Source of the DNA: Ulota crispa
Taxonomy: Eukaryota; Streptophyta; Bryopsida; Orthotrichales; Orthotrichaceae
Direction: 5' to 3'
Assembly (NCBI GenBank): GCA_963920765.1
Contig: OY987246.1
Span: forward strand, 22,453,167-22,517,166
DNA: 64,000 bases
This document shows positions 34,801 through 46,424 of the stretch, in pieces; positions within the stretch are counted from its first letter, which is position 1; each line of letters opens with the position of its first letter. The position numbers and the translations under genes are program-made. The notes beneath the pieces were generated by a model, which saw only the letters and a list, made by a program, of their open reading frames with translations, was not told where the DNA came from and ran no database searches.

Positions 34801-37800
34801 TCCCCGAACCCTGATCGAAGGACAAAGATAAAAATTATTTTTATTACGTAATGCATCTATCTACCAATAACTTCTTGTAACATCTCTTCGACAATCACAA
34901 AGTAGTTGAAGATCTTCTAACTCCAGATCTTAAAGACTTGTCTCCAGAACTAGAATACATGCTTTGTCTGAGACTAAACTCCAGCTCTAGCAGACAACTA
35001 TGTTGGGAACACAAGTCTTACCTTTGAGAGGGAGTGGTAAAACTTCGAATATTCCTCTTCTGTAACATCCTTTGAATTCCGTAGCCACACAGCTTTTGCG
35101 TCATTAAGAAGCTCCCAATCCCATTTTGTTTCCTTGACCGTCTTTGTCTTCGATTCTGTTACCGCGTACCAAACCCAAATGTTACCAAAATAAATCACGA
35201 TTTTGGCAAAACGTGTCTAGAGCTCAAATAAATTCAGCCTTGCATATCAGTGCAATTATATATCACTTGATACAATCTAGAACTAGAACATACAATCCAT
35301 TTAAGTGAAGCCTAAAGGGTTCATTCTGTAAAGAGTGATCTGCGTCATCATATTTTCAAAAGACTTGAGTAAGGGCACTATAACCGACACAAAAGAGTAG
35401 GAAATATCTTGCACGGATGGAGATTTGGCTACCACTTATTCACAAGCGACTACTGTTTTAAGCTTAACAGATTCAAATGACAGAAGTACAGATACGGTTT
35501 CCTAAGACTCCAAACTAAGAATTAGTTTCTTAAGAATTGAAGTTCACTGCAAAGGCAACTGATTATACGCGAAATCAATTACAGGTTTCGAAGAACCTTA
35601 CCAGAAGAATCTTCATCCTCGTCATCCTTGTCTTCCGCCTCTGTATCTGCCTTGTCCTCAGACTCCTCAACGGGCACTTCGACATCAACCTCTTTGCTAG
35701 CCCACAAGGAGATGGGAAAGCTGATGAACTCTGAGTACTTTTTCACCAATTCCTGAAGCCAATCCATGTTAGATGTTAGCTTCTATCATGTGGAATACTG
35801 GGGAACTTGAAGCTAAATCGTCACTCGTTCAAGTGTTTGCCTTCATTCGCCAAAAGAAGACAGAAAGGAGCATAATAATAAGGCAAACAAAGAGGTCTCG
35901 CTTCAAAGATATTTTCCCAGTGAACATCTCTTACCTTCAGTTTATCTTCCTGGGCATACTCAGCCGCATCTGACTTCAAGTAAATTCTAATCTCTGTTCC
36001 GCGCCCCAAAGGCTCATTCTCAGTGTCTTCGGTAACAGCAAAGTTGCCATCAGCTTTGGACTCCCAGATATATCTGTAACCATCAATACAAAACCTCGTA
36101 AGATACGATGCAAAGACTGGCGGTAGAAATAATTGCAGTCAAAACATAGGGTATCCATAGATTTATGACTGACCCGAGGTACAGAGAGTACTGATGATCA
36201 TGTTAGAGCGAGGAAGAAGTGCTTTAAAGATCTCTCTGAGTATTCAGATGACAAACGGGCTTTTGAGACTTAAAATTTGGAACTTACTGGATGTCGTCAT
36301 TGTGCTTGCTAATGACTTCAACGTGATCAGCAACCAAGTACACAGAGTAGAAACCCACTCCGAATTGGCCAATGAGATTGAGGTCCCCGCCCTTCTGCAT
36401 CTGTTCCAGAAAAGCTGTGCCAAAACAAGGGGCACGATAACTTAAGTAAGCTTAGTACAAGCAGATCAAAAACGTTCATCTACAAAGCTTTTTACACAAC
36501 CCATGATCCAACCAATCACTGTTGTGACCAGCAATCCTTAACGCTTAGTGTCATACTCATCATTGATACACATCTCAATCTTACCATGATCTTATAGATC
36601 ATGAACAAAAATTAAAAAAACGCTCCATCGATATTATGTATACATCATCAACGACTAAAGCCGCGCAAGAAGGATATCTACAACGAACATCTTTAAAGGG
36701 TGCGCCAATAGACTTTTCATAACAGCTTGGTAAGTGGCATTTTAACATACCTGATGTGCCCGACTTGGCGATAGTACCAAGATTCTTGATGAGGTCTTCC
36801 TTAGTCATACCAACTCCACGATCTCGGATTGTCAGAATCTTTTTCTCCTTATCAAGCTTGATCTGTAGAGCACAAACCCAGGCAGAGTCTCCTTCTTCGA
36901 TAAGTAATGTAAATAGGTTGCTTCCAAGCAAGGCCTTTAAATCATATAGCTGATCCAAAGTAAGAACGTGTTATCCATATGGTAAAGCCAACTAACCTTG
37001 ATGTCCAATTTAGCTTCATCACCTTCACCAAGGACTGAGTTGTTGGTGAGAGCCAGGAATCGAATTTTATCCAAAGCCTGCGTCATCAGTAATTGTGACG
37101 GTGAACAATTGGGACTTGAAAATATTACACTTCCAAAAGGGTAACCATAGACACCAGCGTGGCAATCGCATCCAACACAACTTAGCAGATACTAAAATAT
37201 GCAGCAAGAAAACGGCCACAGTAATTCGAAGTCGATATTTTTGAACACACACTGAAGAACCTGCTTACATCTGAAGCGTTGGAGATCAATTCTCGGAGGA
37301 AGATGTCCTTGTTACTGTACAAAGAGTGGATGATGATGTCCATTAACCTTGAGACTTCAGCCTGGAACTCAAACTTCTCAGCATGAGTTCTGAGGTTCTT
37401 GGGAGTCATAGATTCACTTTCCCTGCATACTCAGAATAATAGCTCACAATCTCAGAATAGTTCGTTTGTTTCACCTTGTTGATCCAACTGCAACTATAGA
37501 TGATAATCCCATGGTCATACACGAGCCGTTTGCAGACATCATCTTCACAAGTCATAGAGATAAGGACGTCAACTTCGGATACACAAAGACCAATGCAGTA
37601 CCTTTTCACAACATCAGAATCGGTGGTCGATCCAGCGGGCACAGCCCCAAGATTCTCGTCCAACTTGGGAGGAGCTCCAGTGTCCATCTTTGTTTCTTCC
37701 TGGGCATGAGCTCTTCCGGAACGGCCTGCAAAAGCACAAAACTCCGTCAGAAATGGTGCAAAATTTTATACCGATTCCAGATCATTTACAGCGGGGCCAG

Positions 37801-38769
37801 TGGAAACAGCAAACCTGATCGTCTTGGTCGAAGTGTACCACTAGTTATGCGGCTCATTAACGATCCACACTTGAGCACTAAAACAATTGAAGAGCCTCTC
37901 AATCAAGGATCTCGAACAGCACAGAAAAACTACATACTGACGCTTCGCAATGCATAAAACTGATTAAAATGAACCGACTAAACCGAGATAGAGGTAAGGC
38001 TCCTGCAGAACCACAACTTCAACTCTCCCATCTTATCCTAAAACACCAATAGTAAAAATTTATATTCTTCAATGAACTTCCTGCGTAAATTTCCAAAGCG
38101 ATCATGCAAATTCCGGACATCCAGATCAACAACACAAATCGCAAACAATCCACCTAACAGCATCACGAAAAGACGTCTCTTTACAAAAACATCGAAGTTT
38201 ACTAGACTAAACGCAACAATAGAATACCACAACTATCAAAAGTCTCGCTAGAACACAATCAAAAAATTAAAACAAAGACAAACACATTGCTGATTCACTA
38301 TCCGTCGCATACTAATAGCTCAAAAATAACAAAATCCATCTATTAACTCAAAAACAATTTCATTTCCAAAATCTACAAAAAAAAAACTAAAAAATACAGA
38401 GAGAAACATTTCACTATCTCTCTAGATCTTATCAACATCAACAAAAAGGAACCTAAAAAGCCTTCACAACCACGTCATTCTCAATAGACGACCACTACAG
38501 ACCTACATTGGTCAAAACATCAGTCCAAACGCACCAATAAGACCTAAAGACTAACGCACGAAACCTATATTACAAGATCCAAGAAGCATAACTCACGTAA
38601 ACCTCCAAAACCTTCCGTAAACACAAAACATAGATCCACAAAAGAAAAAAGAGAGAAAGAGTTAGAGTCGCGTACCATTGGAGTTGAGTTGGAGGGAAGA
38701 GAAGGAGAGCAACAAGCAGAGCAGCAGCAGCGAAGCGTAACGCCGGTCCATGAGCAGCAGACGCGCCAT
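31854..38769 (-). CDS. HSP90B1: Endoplasmin, ER-resident Hsp90 (GRP94 / SHEPHERD type)
   Basis: ATP-dependent chaperone of the ER lumen. Seventeen GT-AG exons give 852 residues: 38769-38676, 37725-37602, 37422-37269, 37077-36997, 36862-36751, 36414-36288, 36073-35935, 35752-35602, 35155-35022, 34508-34296, 34128-33963, 33842-33692, 33475-33325, 33186-32977, 32700-32497, 32346-32092, 31946-31854. All phases agree. A hydrophobic signal peptide ([10 protein letters not shown]) opens the protein. The GHKL ATPase domain shows RELISNASD (116-124), RDRGVGM (164-170), GTIAKSGT (180-187) and GQFGVGFY (204-211). An acidic linker ends exon 8. The middle domain has VSREMLQQ with the catalytic-loop Arg457. 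The dimerisation domain runs through ANMERIMQ to the C-terminal KDEL retention signal. Plant GRP94 is about 820 residues, so this is full length. The start at 38769 gives the best signal peptide; Met7 is an in-frame alternative. Arabidopsis SHEPHERD serves CLAVATA and Toll-like-receptor-type clients; that role here is inferred. Confidence 0.97.
34565..34813. mobile_element. hAT MITE in an HSP90B intron
   Basis: Perfect 16-bp inverted ends CAGGGTTCGGGGAGAA and a perfect 8-bp target duplication ATCGAAGG (34557-34564 and 34814-34821). Both features are diagnostic of hAT elements. 249 bp, non-coding, in the intron between exons 9 and 10. The unmutated ends suggest a recent insertion. Confidence 0.92.
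37726..38675 (-). other. First intron of HSP90B
   Basis: A 950-bp intron directly after the signal-peptide exon, the longest in the gene, starting GTACGCG and ending TTTTGCAG on the minus strand. Long first introns often carry enhancing elements in plants; nothing specific is seen here. Confidence 0.8.
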
Positions 38770-39258
38770 AGCGAAGCCTCTCTCTCTCTTTCTCTCTCGA
38801 TCTCTCGATTTCTTGCAAGCAGCTCGATCTCAACTACGACAACGGCGGTGCCTCGAATGCAATATAAAGCGGCACTCTACATTACAGAGCTTCGAGAGCT
38901 TCGAGAGGTTTCCGTGACAACCCCCGCCGCGCTGCGAGTGTAAAAACACCGACGGGGTTCCAGAGTGCTCGTATTTGTGAGAATGGCGGTCAACTTGGGA
39001 CTGATCAGTGCGGCGAAGAGTGCTTGTTGTGACGGCGATGATGTGGAAGCGGATTCTCATTGGTTCTCCGGTGCGGGTTTCTGCTGACGTGGAGATGCGA
39101 CGCCATTGGTGCAGAGCGTTGCAGTGTTTGTAGTAGATTGGCGTAGAGGAAGTGTGGTGGGCCCGATACCTACAGGAGTACAGGTCCGGCCGTCCGAGGA
39201 TCGAAACCTTGCTCTGGTAATCCTAAATGCAAACTCAATTCTACACTTCCAAGGTGGA
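38770..39258 (-). promoter_or_regulatory. HSP90B promoter and 5' UTR
   Basis: The interval lies between the start codon and the TTAA that bounds the large piggyBac element. A TATA-like TTTATATT (minus strand, 38861-38868) lies about 95 bp upstream of the ATG. A CT-rich tract (38779-38813) fills the leader, as in many plant 5' UTRs. An ER-stress type site and two CCAAT boxes lie further upstream. Confidence 0.5.
39085..39092 (+). promoter_or_regulatory. UPR element TGACGTGG
   Basis: TGACGTGG is the core bound by ER-stress bZIP factors (XBP1/ATF6 in animals, bZIP60/bZIP28 in plants). It lies 316 bp upstream of the HSP90B ATG. CCAAT boxes on the minus strand occur at 39105-39109 and 39059-39063. 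The first is 13 bp from CACG rather than the 10 of a canonical ERSE. Function is inferred from the gene being an ER chaperone. Confidence 0.5.
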
Positions 39259-39262
39259 TTAA

Positions 39263-41542
39263 CCCTTGAACGACGACGTGTGCCTTTCTGGCCAATACCG
39301 GACTTTTTCTATGTATTTGAAGGTCTTCTTGGGCTTTTTTTTTGCTGGAATTTTGAGGAGATTGTACTGGAGTCATCCCGACATATTAGATTTTTCCCGA
39401 TGCTTCCCTGTGTTTTTTGAGCTTTCGGGAGGTTGTTGTACAGATTTTGCCATACGGATACGTATGTAGGGTGGGTTTCGTGCTGCTTGGAGGAGCGGGG
39501 GGTTTCTGGGCGAAGGCGTGGCATTCAACCTGTCGAGGTGGCGTTGAGTTTGGCGGGAGCGATTTCATATTGTCCTGCTGGCTTTTGACCGTAGTGGGAG
39601 TGTGGCTCCTCCTCAAATTTGCAATTTGATTTCTTGGTTGTTATGAGGAGTAGGGTCTGAGGGTCGTTTAGGTGGTACACGTAGTGGTCTTTCGGTTTTC
39701 GGTGGCTGCTTCTGCAACGGCGATTATGGTCTACAGCAGTGGTCTTCAATTTTGGTATGGATTTCTATGCTTTTGCTTTCATTGCTTGGTAGGGTGAGAT
39801 ATGCATTTGGATTCATAATGACTTCCACGAGATTGCCGCCGCCGCCGCCGATTGAGCTTCGCGGGCCTGTTGCAATTTTGTATTGCTGGGCAGTTGAGCA
39901 CGGTGCTATAGACACGCATGCCACTTTGATTACGAGGTTCACCTCCCTTGAGTGGATGTTGCAACAACGGTTTCCACCGCGCACTTTGCTTGCATCGAGA
40001 TCAACGGATGCTCAGTGGTTTTGGTACATTTTCCAAAGGAACGTATAGAGCATTTTAGGGTGGACAAATTGCCGCAAGGAAGGCAACTCGCGTGGGTTCA
40101 GCAAAGAAGTCAATTTGCTTATTCGTCACACCTTCTTTCCAGATTTGCCGAGTGCCAACCATGGGATGGATGCAAGAAGAGGCCCCAGAGGCCGCACGCT
40201 TTCGCCACGAGGTGCAATCTCCCTCAACCCAAGCACACATTTGAAGGAGGCTCCTTGCCAATGGAGAAGGGGGGGTGATTCAAAAAATGCCAGCTACAGC
40301 AATCGCAATAAGGAGTACTCACAATCCAATTCAGAGCTTGGAGGGTTTGACGACGGAGCTGGGTTTCACGACATCGACTCCTATTTTTGGCGTAGCTTTG
40401 ATTTTGTCGCAGGGAATTCCGAATCAATAGAATCCAATTGCGATCATGGGGCTGGCACCTTGGTTTCGCAGCCAGAAAGAAGTTTACCCTCACGGTTCAA
40501 TTGAAGGAATCCGCATTGTACCTCAAGTGGCAGCATTCCCTTCAGCAGTGCAAAAAGAAGGAGGGATTCTGACGGCAATACCTGAAGACGTAGTGCCACT
40601 CATCCGCGGAGGAAGGGGGGGAATTCGTGGGCGTGGGAGGGATTGTGGTCGCGGAATGGGTCGAGCGTCCGGTGGTGTGGGGCGTGGGTGAGGTGGTACT
40701 CGTGGCAAGGGACAAGGAATGGGATTTTACTCCAAGTTCACAATGCAGCTACATTGTTGGATGAAAACAAAGGTACTGAGGGACAATTTACGGAGAGTGG
40801 AGTTCAAGGACGGCCTGTGCAGAGTTCACGGCATGGCAACCAATGCGGGAGGACAGTTCCTTGGCACACGGATTCTTCTAGAAGAGGTCTCATTCAACAA
40901 AGGAGGGTCGCACCATTAGGGTGGATTCCGCCTGGCATCTCTGCGACACGTCGAAGCCCAATCCAACTTTGCTCAAATTTGCGTGGAAGATTTGATCCAA
41001 GGTAAGTTTCTTTTTATATGCCTTTGCCCATCAGTACAAATGCAAGTTTATTTTTGAAAACCAATTGCTCGAGAGACGAATTTTGTACATAATAGTTCCT
41101 TTTCTAGGGGGGAATTTGTCTAGTATAAGGGTCCGGACCCGCCCCACAATTAGCGCAAATGAAGCGGGAGAATTTCCATCGCATGTTATGCAATTTGTCC
41201 AAAACGATACTTGGAGGGATTGCCTTGGGGTATCCTTTGTCTTCTCTCACGCATCAGCTATGAGTCCATACACTGCCTAACGTGGTCTTCCTTTACTGAA
41301 CTGCTTGTAACATGAACTATCATCCCTACCTAAGATAAACTGAATACAATCTTATTAACGCTAAACCCCCTTCCCATTCAGAACATGCTTTGCAAACCAA
41401 ACATGGATTGTGTTGTTCGTACCCTTAGACGCCATATCTCAGCTCAATTCCACTGGAAGCGTCACTTTGTAGATCAGATATAATAACCTTCACTACTATG
41501 GGAGAAGAAGGGGTCGACGATGTCGCTACCTCACGATACATG
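39263..41542. other. Left arm of the piggyBac element, unidentified cargo
   Basis: Moderate-GC sequence with short plus-strand frames but no recognised domain. The most protein-like is near 40446-40740: a Gly/Arg-rich stretch (RGGRGGIRGRGRDCGRG) continues past a stop into GTRGKGQGMGFYSKF. It may be a second decayed gene of the element or captured host sequence. A GCC/CCG triplet run lies at 39834-39850. Confidence 0.4.
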
Positions 41543-41694
41543 CACTATAAGAGAACACTGTCAATTTGGTCATTTCTTGTCAATTATGACATGTCAATTA
41601 CAACATTCTTGAGTGAATTAGGACACTTCTATGTCAATTTGGACACATTCAGTCAATTACGACATGTTAATTTGAACACCGTTTCCTAGTAGTG
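41543..41694. mobile_element. CACTA-like MITE, family C1 copy 3
   Basis: Starts CACTATAAGAGAACACTG and ends CCGTTTCCTAGTAGTG, with a perfect 3-bp target duplication ATG on both sides. 152 bp, matching the 151-bp copy at 24687. It is inserted in the left arm of the large piggyBac element and so is younger than it. Confidence 0.85.
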
Positions 41695-41938
41695 ATGGAA
41701 TGCGTGCTACAACGCATGACAGATCCCTGGGACCTTCAAACAAACCTCCAAGCAAACTCAATGTCAAATCCTTGTTGCTAAACCAATGTACAACGGATTG
41801 ATGCACTCGCCCTTCATGTCCCTTGTTGCAATTCATGCTCTAAAATACTAGACTACAATAACGTATGGGGCTGCTTCTTTACTTCTGATTCTGGCATAGT
41901 GCTCTTCACCTTCACGGCTTTCTAGCAATGTTTGACAA

Positions 41939-42346
41939 TTGTTCGTGATGTACAAGCCGCTCAACGGAGAATCTCACCCAGACTTTGGAAATCCAATCGT
42001 CGACATTCACTATAGAAGAGCAGCTTCTAACGACACACATGCGGTTGAGGTTGGATTCATTACGCCGCCCATCTTACCGACGAACGACATTCGGGGACCC
42101 CTTGCTTCCCCGACTGCCGTGGGAGCGTCTGATCTAGGGGTGTGCTTGTTTGCAGTGGCGGATTTCACTCCGGGCCAGTCGACGCTAGAGACTTCTGCAC
42201 GACAAGATCGGAGTCACTGCCGTCCTTGGAATCACGATTGTGGTGAGCCGCAGTGCCCTTATATAAAGGATGTTGTTTTTGTTAATGCAAGGGCTCTCAC
42301 GAAGGGGCTGCTTGTAGAGACCATCATATTGGGCCAAGTAGGATAA
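41939..42346 (+). CDS. Unidentified 135-codon ORF in the piggyBac left arm
   Basis: An uninterrupted frame with balanced composition, unlike the AT-driven frames elsewhere. It includes the Cys-containing segment WNHDCGEPQCPYIKD. I do not recognise a family. It may be an exon of a second gene carried by the element, or a captured fragment. No clear promoter or splice context was found. Confidence 0.3.
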   Translation: MFVMYKPLNGESHPDFGNPIVDIHYRRAASNDTHAVEVGFITPPILPTNDIRGPLASPTAVGASDLGVCLFAVADFTPGQSTLETSARQDRSHCRPWNHDCGEPQCPYIKDVVFVNARALTKGLLVETIILGQVG

Positions 42347-42599
42347 GAGGTGGATTCACAAGCCTGGCCAAACAGGGTGCACGTCATAGTTTTTTTACTG
42401 GCACTACCTTCCGAGAATACGGTGTCCTGATAGAGATATCTCCATCATGTAGATACTCGTTATATATTTATGTTTGTGTTGATTTCAATAAATCAACAGT
42501 TGAGGCAAAAGAGGTGGTCGTGGTGAGGATTACGGTTTGGTGACAACTCAGCGGCCATAGATTCCAGTGCGCTGCGCCGTCTTGTCACATGCACAGCTC

Positions 42600-42765
42600 A
42601 GGGGGGTAGGTAGCGGGTTGGCTGGGCCAATTTTCTGCCTCACTAGCTGCCAAGCCGTGAGCTGCCATCACCGCTCGACGAGTCCGATGGAATTCGAACC
42701 CGGACCGGCGGGCGACTAGAGACGACCGCTTCTCCAGCCAACCAAGTTCACGACTTGGCGACTGA
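42600..42765 (-). mobile_element. tRNA-derived SINE
   Basis: On the minus strand GGTTGGCTGGAGAAGCGG resembles an A box, and about 30 bp downstream GGGTTCGAATTCC resembles a B box. The intervening GTCTCTAGTCGCCCGCCGG and the general layout resemble plant Au-like SINEs. It does not fold as a tRNA. Ends are uncertain, and no clear target duplication was found. Confidence 0.45.
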
Positions 42766-43079
42766 AGACAAGCGTTTGACGCTATTATATGCTCGCAAGG
42801 GCACGTGGCCATTTTACGATGGTGTTTATTTTGTAATTTAATTATTTTCATATGTTTATCTAGATGTTTTGGAGGCTCATATATTTTGCCTTTGTTTGAA
42901 TAAAAATACTAAAGGTTTAGAAGTCAATAGAAAAGGTGTGAAAGGAAAAAGGGTTTGGCATCTATGATGGGGTTAGGATAAGAAGGGCATGGGCTGATGT
43001 GGCCCACCTCCCTACCTTAAATAGGGTCGAAATTATGGAGAAAAGATTCCTTAGTTGTTGGAAGTTAGTGTATGAGTGT

Positions 43080-43960
43080 TGGTGGGAAGAAGGGGAAAAA
43101 TCCCAAAACTTTGATGTGAGATTTTTTTCTGTGTATACTTGACTTTGAATTGAAATTTGAGGAGATCGTTCATTGTGTGATTACCTTTCCAAAATGAATT
43201 TGCAAATTTAATTTGGAGTTGTGATGCAAAAGTTATGAGTGTTTGAATTTTGGAGTCAAAAAGCCAAACTATGAAGAAAGGCTGAGACTTTGACAAGCCA
43301 TAACTTATGATCTATATTTCATTTTGCAACAAGATTTGAAGGGAGTGTTTATCTTAGTATTGGCTTTCTAAAAAGTCTTTAAACTTGAGGTTTGAAGCTT
43401 GGACAAAAAAGTTATAGAAGTGTGAAGGTTTGGAAGTGGTTGCCCTTTTGTTAGGAGAAAGCCGAGACTTTGAAGAGCTACAACTTTTGAATTGTATGAG
43501 ATTTTCTTTTCAGATTTATAGAAGTAATAGTTTATTGTCATAGTTTTTTGAATTGTCTTTAATCATTTTATTTGGAATTTTATTGAAGAAGTTATAGTGG
43601 GTAGAAGTTGCATGTTTGGGTGCTCTCTAAAAAATTGAGACCCACACTTTGATTGACTAGAGCTTTCGGACAGAGTTTTGTTTTGAAGTAAAAATTTTAG
43701 GGATTGTAGCCAGTGATATCATCTTTCTAAATTGATATCACGTTTCTATGAGTGATGTATAGAACAAAAGTTACAGAGGTTTATAGAGGCAGTGTTTAGT
43801 TTGTAAGGAGGAGTAAGAGCCTCTACTTTGAACCCACATAACTTTTGGATAGTATCTTAGATTGAGTTGAAATTTAGAGGGATGTTAGAAGGTTAGAAGA
43901 GCTTTTCAAATTGCTATTATACTTAACATTTAAATCTTTGAGCCATCTGTGGCACTAGAT
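43080..43960. repeat. Degenerate tandem repeat, about 180 bp unit
   Basis: Five loose units recur with the core CTTTGA....ATAACTTTTGA at about 43107, 43287, 43459, 43653 and 43836, each followed by a similar pattern of AAGTTATAG and GAAGTTTGG words. Similarity is low, so the array is old. It lies within the left arm of the large piggyBac element. Confidence 0.5.
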
Positions 43961-45188
43961 AGAAGGTCGCTGCTTTTCTAGGACTTGTTGTTTGTGATTT
44001 TTCCCATTGTTTTTATTAAAACATGAAAACTTGAAGACATGAAGACTTGAAGATCTGAAGATATGAAGATTTCAAGAGGAATGCTTTGGGCTTATTTTTT
44101 ATGTATGTGTGGGATGTGGCTTTGTTATTCCTAGCCAATTTTGGAGGCTCATTTGTCAATTCATTTCCATTCTGTTTTGTAAACCTTGTTGCGGGCAGTT
44201 TGGGTTAAACCAAATTTAACCCCATTTATTGTCGTGGTGACAAAGTGAGATTGATCACCCACATGGTCGAGACTTGCTCTGTTCTCACGATCTGGAGTTT
44301 TGGCCAGCAGATCGTGAATTTGATTTTAGGATCCCGTCATACGGACGGCAACTCGTGTTTGCTGTCCCGATCTACCCGTCTCGTATCCAGTGGGCTTTTA
44401 TCCCTACCTTGACCCTTATACCCTTAGAGCCAGTCACAGGATAGGTCAACGGAAGACTGAAGACTGAAGATTTGAAAAGAAGATCAAGATTAAAGACAAT
44501 TTTAATCGGCAACGCACGATCGCAGCAAGACACCCTGCGTGTTCTCAAGGCGCGCTCCTCTCAACCCGACAACGGTGCCGGCCGATCTCATCCCATTCAG
44601 AGGGGAGGTTCTTTGACGCTACTACAACGCCGTCACCGCTTTGCCGATGTTCATCATTGAGTTTGGCGGCCCGATAGGATTACGAGAGATCCTTGTCAGC
44701 GACACGCAGTGGGACGAGGACGACCCTTGGGGACCCCGCTCGCAACGGACTTTGCTGTATGGGGATTGCTCAACCAACCTAGACCCGGTAGGGGCTCTTG
44801 GACAAGCGGAGGCACCGCCACGTGCTCTTAGCGACGGCTCCTTATCCGACTCCAGTGATGTGGAGTAGAGAGTTGAGTACCAAGACTTTGACGAGGATAA
44901 TAGCATGGGAATTCCTTTGTTGTCTGCTGATTCCTTTGCGGAGCATCTAGTGTACAAGTTGGGGTTATGTAGTGAAGTCAAAGACACCTCATCATGGACA
45001 TTTGACGAGACGTGGGGAAATGACCAGTGGCAAGAGCCAGTGCTAAACCTGGTCGGAGATCTACGATTTCATGGACCAGAACCCGGGGCAACGAGTAGGC
45101 TTTGGATGGTACCTGCATGACCTATTGACTATTTCATGAAGTTTTGGCCTGGGACTACGTTGGCCCCTATCACTCAAGAGACTAACAG

Positions 45189-45944
45189 GTAATAGTCACT
45201 GTTGTTCCTATCTAGTAATTTTCAATTTCCTTTTTCAATTTTCACGTGGTTGTCACAATCTTTGTTCATGAATTACCGACCTTGTTTGCTCTTTTTGTTC
45301 TTGGCGTCACTTAGTTTTGCAAATGTGGGATCCGGTGCTTAGGTTGTACCATATTACGTATTAGTAGATCTCTTGCATGGTCTTTGAACTTGGTATCCAG
45401 TCCTCCATTCCTAGCGGGTAATCACCGTGGAGGGGTAATTTCACTCAGTTGGTATTTGCCTTCACGACCACCGGCGTAGGTTTTGTATTGGGGTCCACAG
45501 CCCCTTTCAGCCGACCTAGGTGTATCGCTGTCTTCTGGCAACGTCTTCTTAGCCAACTCCTATTCACGTATGGATATTACTCTTCAATTATCTACCGCTG
45601 CTTATCCGTGTGCGAACTAGGCTGGTGTAGGTGCTAGAAGCTTAATACATGACGGGGCTCTATCATTGATAGTTTTGTTGACTAGCGACAGATTTGCTGT
45701 TTCCTGGCTGATCTATGATACTTGTCACGTTTATTTTAGTAGAAAACCTCCTGGGACCATTTTCGTTCAAATTCTTTGCGTAATTGCGTGAGTGCATGAG
45801 GATGGTAGGATGTGTCATGTTTGCCATTGTTGTCTTGGTAGGATGTGCTATGTTTGCCGTTCTTATTTTGCTGGGTTTTTATTGCCATTCCTCTTTGATT
45901 GTCCTTGGACAATGACGAATTGAACTTTGGTACCTTGGATGCAG
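45189..45944 (+). other. Intron 1 of the piggyBac transposase
   Basis: Starts GTAATAG after ACTAACAG and ends GGATGCAG. Joining restores the piggyBac motif TNRYANQ across the junction, which supports it as a true intron. No other gene is seen inside. Confidence 0.75.
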
Positions 45945-46424
45945 ATATGCAAATCAAGCGAGCCGCAAATTTTCTCATTTGACCAATGGCCATCGTGATT
46001 GGGTCAATCTAACAGAGGAGGAGTTGCTCTGCTGGTTTGGAGTCCTGGTACTAATGGGATTGAAGGTTCTGCCTCATCAATGACTCTACTGGGATACTCA
46101 ACCAATTTATAATTGCCCCATAATCTCTTCGGTTATGAGCCGCAATCGGTTCAAAGCCATTGTGCGTTGTATCCACTTAGTCAACAGCCATGACCTTGCA
46201 AGCAACGTCACTAATCCTAGGTTTGATAAGATAGGGAAGGTACGGGCTTTGGTGGAGAACTTTGCTCAAATTAGCCAATCCCTCTACAACAATGAAGCCA
46301 TCGTGACTGTTGACTAGATTATGATACCCTACAAAGAGCGATTTTGTGGAATTAGGCAGTACATGAAATCAAAACCTGTCCGTTTTGGTATAAAACTCTG
46401 GACCCTCGCATCTAACCAGTCTAG

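Noticed and set aside
42660-42740. tRNA gene on the minus strand
   Set aside because: B-box-like GGGTTCGAATTCC is present, but no cloverleaf with paired acceptor and anticodon stems can be drawn, so a SINE is preferred.
42360-44216. Possible LTR retroelement fragment within the piggyBac left arm
   Set aside because: No pair of long terminal repeats and no retroelement protein domain could be recognised; only a degenerate 180-bp repeat array is visible.
44204-44225. TTAA sites next to GGG and CCCC near 44204 and 44217
   Set aside because: The adjacent bases do not extend into any of the known end sequences and no partner was found.
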